Positions 60,485 to 64,000 of a stretch of 64,000 nucleotides of DNA are shown here, one piece after another. Under the pieces are notes generated by a model. That model searched no databases and was not told where the DNA came from. It saw nothing but the letters and a program-made list of their open reading frames with translations. The position numbers and the translations under genes are program-made. The DNA comes from Bacteroidota bacterium (GTDB lineage Bacteria; Bacteroidota; Bacteroidia; NS11-12g; UBA955), in NCBI GenBank assembly GCA_023957335.1, contig JAMLHC010000001.1, positions 640,017 through 704,016 of the forward strand, read 5' to 3'. Position 1 is the stretch's first letter; the number at the start of each line of letters is the position of its first letter.

Positions 60485-63223
60485 ATGAAAACGTTGTTCA
60501 CATGGTTTCTTTTGTTCTTTGCAGGCGGGCTTTTGGCTCAACCTCCGCACAAAGAATTTAGCAACTGGATTTTTGCTAACAACCATGTTTTTCATTTTCC
60601 TGATAGTGTTTCCGACCCCATAATAAACAATGACCCTTCATTGGGATTGGATTACACGCTACTCAACAATAATATTCACTTTCCTATTACCACCTGTGTA
60701 TCAGACTCCAATGGCAAGCTCTTGTTTTACACAAGCGATAGCGGTAAAATATGGAACAGGAATATGCAGCCCATGAAGGGGAGCGAGGTGATTGCTGCAT
60801 ACAGCGAGGCATTTAGAGTAGCGGTAAAGAAACCCAACAGCTCTCAATATTACTTAGGCAGTGTAAACAATCTGGTCGCTTCTATACCTTTATGGGAAGG
60901 CAAATCCTTTATTGTAGATATGTCATTGGACGGAGGGCTTGGCGGTGTAATTGTTGACAGCAGCACCTATTTTCCTTTCTTCTACGATTTTATCAACCAC
61001 CCAAGCGGGCGATTTGTATGGCTTTTGCGGGGTGTTGCATCCCGCCCGGATTCTACTGTTTATCTATACGCTTACAAGCTTACTGAAAACGGAGTAGATA
61101 CCGCTGCCAAGGTTGCTTCTCCGGTCATTTCTTATCCCAATAACGGTCTTGTTGGGTCTGCTATTAAGATAGATAACCTGGAAGGACTTAATTGCACTAT
61201 TTCTCATGATGGAAAATTCCTGATAATCAACTGGGTTGGAATCCGCAATGCCCTGCCCGATGTTTACGGCAATCTTATCTACCCCGACAATCGTAGTTTG
61301 TTATTAGATTTTGATATAGAAACAGGCATTGCCTCCAATCCACGACAGATTTTAACACATTACTTCCCGGGATACTCTCAACCTCCTATTTCATCTATTG
61401 AGTTTTCACCCTCCTCCAATTTTTTTTATTGTTCATTCAATCTGTATGGACATCCTGAATTGGGGCTGTACCAATGCCCTGTTACCATAGACAAGGATAC
61501 CTTTTTTACCCAAGCGTGTGTAAGAATTGACCATGACAGTTTTGACTACGACTTCTTTCCTAATTTCAGCGACATTAAACTTGCGTCCAACGGGAAAATG
61601 TATGTAACAAAATATACCACATACAAAGATGGCATAATCTATAACGACTCGGCTCTTTCCGTTATCCATAATCCCGATTTATACGGAAATTCTTGTAATT
61701 TCAAGTATTTGGACATTCCGCTTGCGGACAAGAATCTTTACTATCTACCCAACAAAGTGCTGCCGTCCTTGTATTTCCCGCAAATAAAAAGCGCGGGAGA
61801 TTGCGAGGGAGATAGTATTTCGTTCCAGATGACATACTCAGACTACGATTCCATTGCATGGGATTGGGGGGACGGAAGCCGCACTGTTAGCGCATCGGAT
61901 ACCGTAAAACACGTGTATCATGCAGCAGGTAGTTATATTGTGTCAGCACGGCTCTACTTGGGCAACAAGCAGGATACAACCAGTTATCACAAAGAGATTG
62001 TTTCCATTACCCCCTTGCAGCTTGGCAAGGATACCCTGCTCTGTGCAGGCAGTACGCTCTTGCTCAACGCCCGGCACACAGACTATTCAACTTACCTTTG
62101 GAGCAATGACAGCACTACTTCGCAACTGCTCATAAGCGAGGAGGGAACATACCGCTTGGAGGTGGCTTCCGCCAAGCATTGCAAATCCTCAGATTCCATT
62201 TTTGTGGGCTTTGTCAACTGCGATATATCCTATCAAAACATCTGCCTGTCAGACAGTCTGTACGCTTCTTTTACCCACTCGGCTGATTCCATTGTTTGGG
62301 ATTTTGGAGATAACACCACAAAACATTCTGTGGAGCAAACTACAAGCCACAAATACACGCAAGCGGGCAGCTACACCCTTAGCGCAACAATGTATTACAA
62401 GGGTGTCAGCATGAAGCGAGAAGCCTTGGTGGAAGTGTTTGCTTTGCCCGACCAGACTACATTGGAAATGCAGCCTGTTGCGGGCTGCGCCCCTCTTACA
62501 GTTGATTTCAAAATTAACACACAATACCCGCATGGATACAGTTATACGCTGGAATATGGAACAGACGATATGACAACAGGCGATGAAACCGGCACCATGC
62601 ACCGCTACACTTATGCGCAAGCAGGAAAGTACATTCCTACGCTTAGCCTTGTAACAGACAAGGGCTGCAAAGCAGAGATACAGGGAGATACCGTTGCCAT
62701 TTACCCAAAACCATCTGCCCGCTTTACTTTTCAACCCACTTCACCCAACATGGACAGTCCTTTTGTCAGCTTCCAAAATCTGAGCACAGGTGCAAGCAGT
62801 TTTATCTGGGAAATAGAGCCATTCGGTAAATTTACCTCTCAAGCCCCGCAAGTGGAATATACAGACACGGGATATTATACTGCTACGCTCATTGCCGTTT
62901 CAACATACGGTTGCTCCGACACCGCACAAACGGAAATATATATTCGCAACAATTACCGCGTGTTTCTTCCCAATGCCTTTTCGCCCAACGGTGACGGGCT
63001 GAACGACATTTTCAAACCCATAGTCAGAGGTTTTGACAAATTAGATTTCCGTATTTACAACCGGTGGGGAGAACTCATCTTTCATACCCTGAAAGATGAA
63101 GGTTGGGACGGAACGTATCAAGGGCAAGCTGTCCCAAGCGGGGTGTACTCCTTTACGCTTCAGGTACTCAGTATCTACGGAGAAATGCAATACTTCACCG
63201 GAGAGGTATCGGTTATGCGGTAG
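60485..63223 (+). CDS. T9SS type B protein with PKD domains (gliding-motility-associated C-terminal domain)
   Basis: A 912-residue secreted protein. Signal peptide about 1-18. Residues of about 20-430 form an N-terminal beta-propeller-like region. PKD-type domains follow at about 440-520 (SIAWDWGDGSRT), 585-645 (IVWDFGDNTT), 659-735 and 742-820. The end (about 827-912) is the T9SS type B sorting domain: FLPNAFSPNGDGLNDIF, FRIYNRWGELIF, GWDGTYQGQAVPSGVYSF and a short basic end EVSVMR. It should be exported by T9SS and attached to, or released from, the surface. It overlaps nothing; the convergent gene ends 137 bases further on. Confidence 0.92.
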   Translation: MKTLFTWFLLFFAGGLLAQPPHKEFSNWIFANNHVFHFPDSVSDPIINNDPSLGLDYTLLNNNIHFPITTCVSDSNGKLLFYTSDSGKIWNRNMQPMKGSEVIAAYSEAFRVAVKKPNSSQYYLGSVNNLVASIPLWEGKSFIVDMSLDGGLGGVIVDSSTYFPFFYDFINHPSGRFVWLLRGVASRPDSTVYLYAYKLTENGVDTAAKVASPVISYPNNGLVGSAIKIDNLEGLNCTISHDGKFLIINWVGIRNALPDVYGNLIYPDNRSLLLDFDIETGIASNPRQILTHYFPGYSQPPISSIEFSPSSNFFYCSFNLYGHPELGLYQCPVTIDKDTFFTQACVRIDHDSFDYDFFPNFSDIKLASNGKMYVTKYTTYKDGIIYNDSALSVIHNPDLYGNSCNFKYLDIPLADKNLYYLPNKVLPSLYFPQIKSAGDCEGDSISFQMTYSDYDSIAWDWGDGSRTVSASDTVKHVYHAAGSYIVSARLYLGNKQDTTSYHKEIVSITPLQLGKDTLLCAGSTLLLNARHTDYSTYLWSNDSTTSQLLISEEGTYRLEVASAKHCKSSDSIFVGFVNCDISYQNICLSDSLYASFTHSADSIVWDFGDNTTKHSVEQTTSHKYTQAGSYTLSATMYYKGVSMKREALVEVFALPDQTTLEMQPVAGCAPLTVDFKINTQYPHGYSYTLEYGTDDMTTGDETGTMHRYTYAQAGKYIPTLSLVTDKGCKAEIQGDTVAIYPKPSARFTFQPTSPNMDSPFVSFQNLSTGASSFIWEIEPFGKFTSQAPQVEYTDTGYYTATLIAVSTYGCSDTAQTEIYIRNNYRVFLPNAFSPNGDGLNDIFKPIVRGFDKLDFRIYNRWGELIFHTLKDEGWDGTYQGQAVPSGVYSFTLQVLSIYGEMQYFTGEVSVMR

Positions 63224-63331
63224 AAAAGCATGACTTGGAAGCACCGGATAACATTTGCATTGTCGTTAATATTGCAACTGCCCAAATACCTCCTACGCTT
63301 GCGGAATGTCTTGTTCGGGTTGTATGAGTGG

Positions 63332-63353
63332 TGCTCCGTTTGCGGGCGGAGAG
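63332..63353. repeat. 22-bp intergenic repeat with hairpin, copy 2
   Basis: Identical to the copy at 59838. It lies between the convergent stops at 63223 and 63360. It is followed on the plus strand by AATTCTC rather than T residues, so it is not a clear terminator. Confidence 0.65.
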
Positions 63354-63359
63354 AATTCT

Positions 63360-64000
63360 CTACCGCAGCAGTTGCACGGTATTCTTGGTTTCGTATTCTT
63401 TGCCTTCTTTGGTAGTGTATCGGAGGTAGAGCGTATAAACGCCCATAGGCGCAGGTATTCCTTCATACATACCATCCCAGCCTGAGTTATTGCCGGAAAA
63501 AACCTTCGCTCCCCAGCGGTTATATATTTCAAAACGGTAGCTACGGATGCCGAATGTGGTAATCCCCAACACATCGTTCAGCCCATCTCCGTTGGGGCTA
63601 AATGCGTTAGGAATATACAATAATGGGATGTAATCCAGACAAACTTCGTTGCTGTGCGACACAAGCTCTGTATGCCAAGGGTCGGTCAACAATATCCGAT
63701 AACAACTCTGCAAAGAATCTTCCATCAAGAATGTAGGGTCCGACAATGTGCCTGAAATGGGTGTGTGAACAATTGTTTTCCAACCCTCTGAGGTTAGTTT
63801 CTGAAGGTTATATTCCAATTCACTGCCCGACCAAACAGTGTAATCTGTGAAGCGCAACTCGGCTGCCTCGTTGTTGCCGATTACCTTGCCGCTCAGCCAT
63901 GCAGGGTGAGATTGATAACCCGTGATACCCTGTGTGCCACAACTGTCAACGCCCTGAACCGCATAATAATAGGGAAAAACCGGCTGACGAAGGTCGTGGT
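63360..64000 (-). CDS. T9SS type B sorted protein, N-terminus outside window
   Basis: The frame is open to the window end, giving about 213 visible codons of the C-terminus; a TTG at 63857 is not needed as start. Seen first is an FN3-like or Ig-like end (PYYYAVQGVDSCGTQGITGY), then EEYNL-type strands, and finally the T9SS type B sorting domain from about residue 125: YIPNAFSPNGDGLNDVLG, YRFEIYNRWGAKVFSGNN, GWDGMYEGIPAPMGVYTL, ending TKNTVQLLR. It belongs to the same sorting class as the convergent protein ending at 63223. Its length and N-terminal domains cannot be seen. Confidence 0.88.
   Translation of the reverse strand, partial: HDLRQPVFPYYYAVQGVDSCGTQGITGYQSHPAWLSGKVIGNNEAAELRFTDYTVWSGSELEYNLQKLTSEGWKTIVHTPISGTLSDPTFLMEDSLQSCYRILLTDPWHTELVSHSNEVCLDYIPLLYIPNAFSPNGDGLNDVLGITTFGIRSYRFEIYNRWGAKVFSGNNSGWDGMYEGIPAPMGVYTLYLRYTTKEGKEYETKNTVQLLR

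Noticed and set aside
60146-60595. 149-codon antisense frame across the Cys-rich protein gene and the PKD gene start
   Set aside because: It covers the junction of two well-supported genes; no motif is seen.
62249-62734. 161-codon open frame antisense to the PKD protein gene
   Set aside because: Cys/His-rich shadow of PKD repeats; the sense strand has clear domain structure.

Overview
The window comes from a chromosome of a member of the Bacteroidota, most likely from the Chitinophagales/Sphingobacteriia/Flavobacteriia side of the phylum. The clues are: type 9 secretion (T9SS) sorting domains of both type A and type B; many upstream regions with a TAnnTTTG -7 promoter box; almost no Shine-Dalgarno sequences; and typical gene orders (rpsF-rpsR-rplI, ileS-dksA like-lspA, recF-DUF721). 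The DNA is AT-rich. Most of it is ordinary core genome, and I see no transposase, integrase, phage module or CRISPR array. Three tRNA genes are present (Met-CAT, Ser-TGA, Ala-GGC).

Layout. 1-5.1 kb: a GIN-domain protein cut by the window edge, the S6-S18-L9 operon, a cyclophilin lipoprotein, menB, a bacilliredoxin and a deoxyhypusine synthase-like enzyme. 5.3-8.9 kb: a translationally coupled trio of exported proteins (tail-fibre-like protein, lipoprotein, T9SS-sorted trypsin-like protease). 9.2-15.4 kb: LysM protein, O-antigen ligase-like protein, thioredoxin-like protein, beta-helix lipoprotein, pckA. 15.8-30.4 kb: tRNAs, ileS, dksA-like, lspA, polyprenyl synthase, rnr, a double-NBD ABC ATPase, a BrkB-type membrane protein, methyltransferase, DUF349 protein and HMG-CoA lyase. 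30.7-35.8 kb: a secreted protein and a 1353-residue T9SS adhesin-like protein with RCC1-like repeats and an A-B-B-A-B-B domain array, followed by two identical palindromic repeats. 35.9-48.4 kb: TonB-dependent receptor, rpe, DUF721, recF, pdhA, TPR protein, ribH, a PQQ-like secreted protein, methyltransferase, lpxH, msrB, pdhC. 48.6-51.7 kb: lipocalin-like lipoprotein, HtrA protease, DUF1573 protein. 51.8-56.8 kb: a four-gene LytS/LytTR signalling operon. 57-64 kb: small lipoprotein, EreA-like secreted protein, pssA, a Cys-rich secreted protein, and two convergent T9SS type B proteins (the last cut by the window end).

The most notable items are: (1) the signalling operon at 51.8-56.8 kb, whose first gene looks like a soluble LytS-type histidine kinase that keeps the phospho-acceptor His but has lost the ATP-binding motifs, and whose last gene is a response regulator with a half-size output domain; (2) a perfect Shine-Dalgarno sequence in front of rplI, directly after rpsF and rpsR, whose products (bS6, bS18) help to hide the anti-SD in Bacteroidota ribosomes, together with a palindrome lying inside the rpsF promoter; (3) the ABB super-repeat adhesin; (4) a deoxyhypusine synthase homologue with its catalytic lysine in a bacterium, where eIF5A is not expected. 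I could not run any search, so family calls rest on recognised motifs and lengths.
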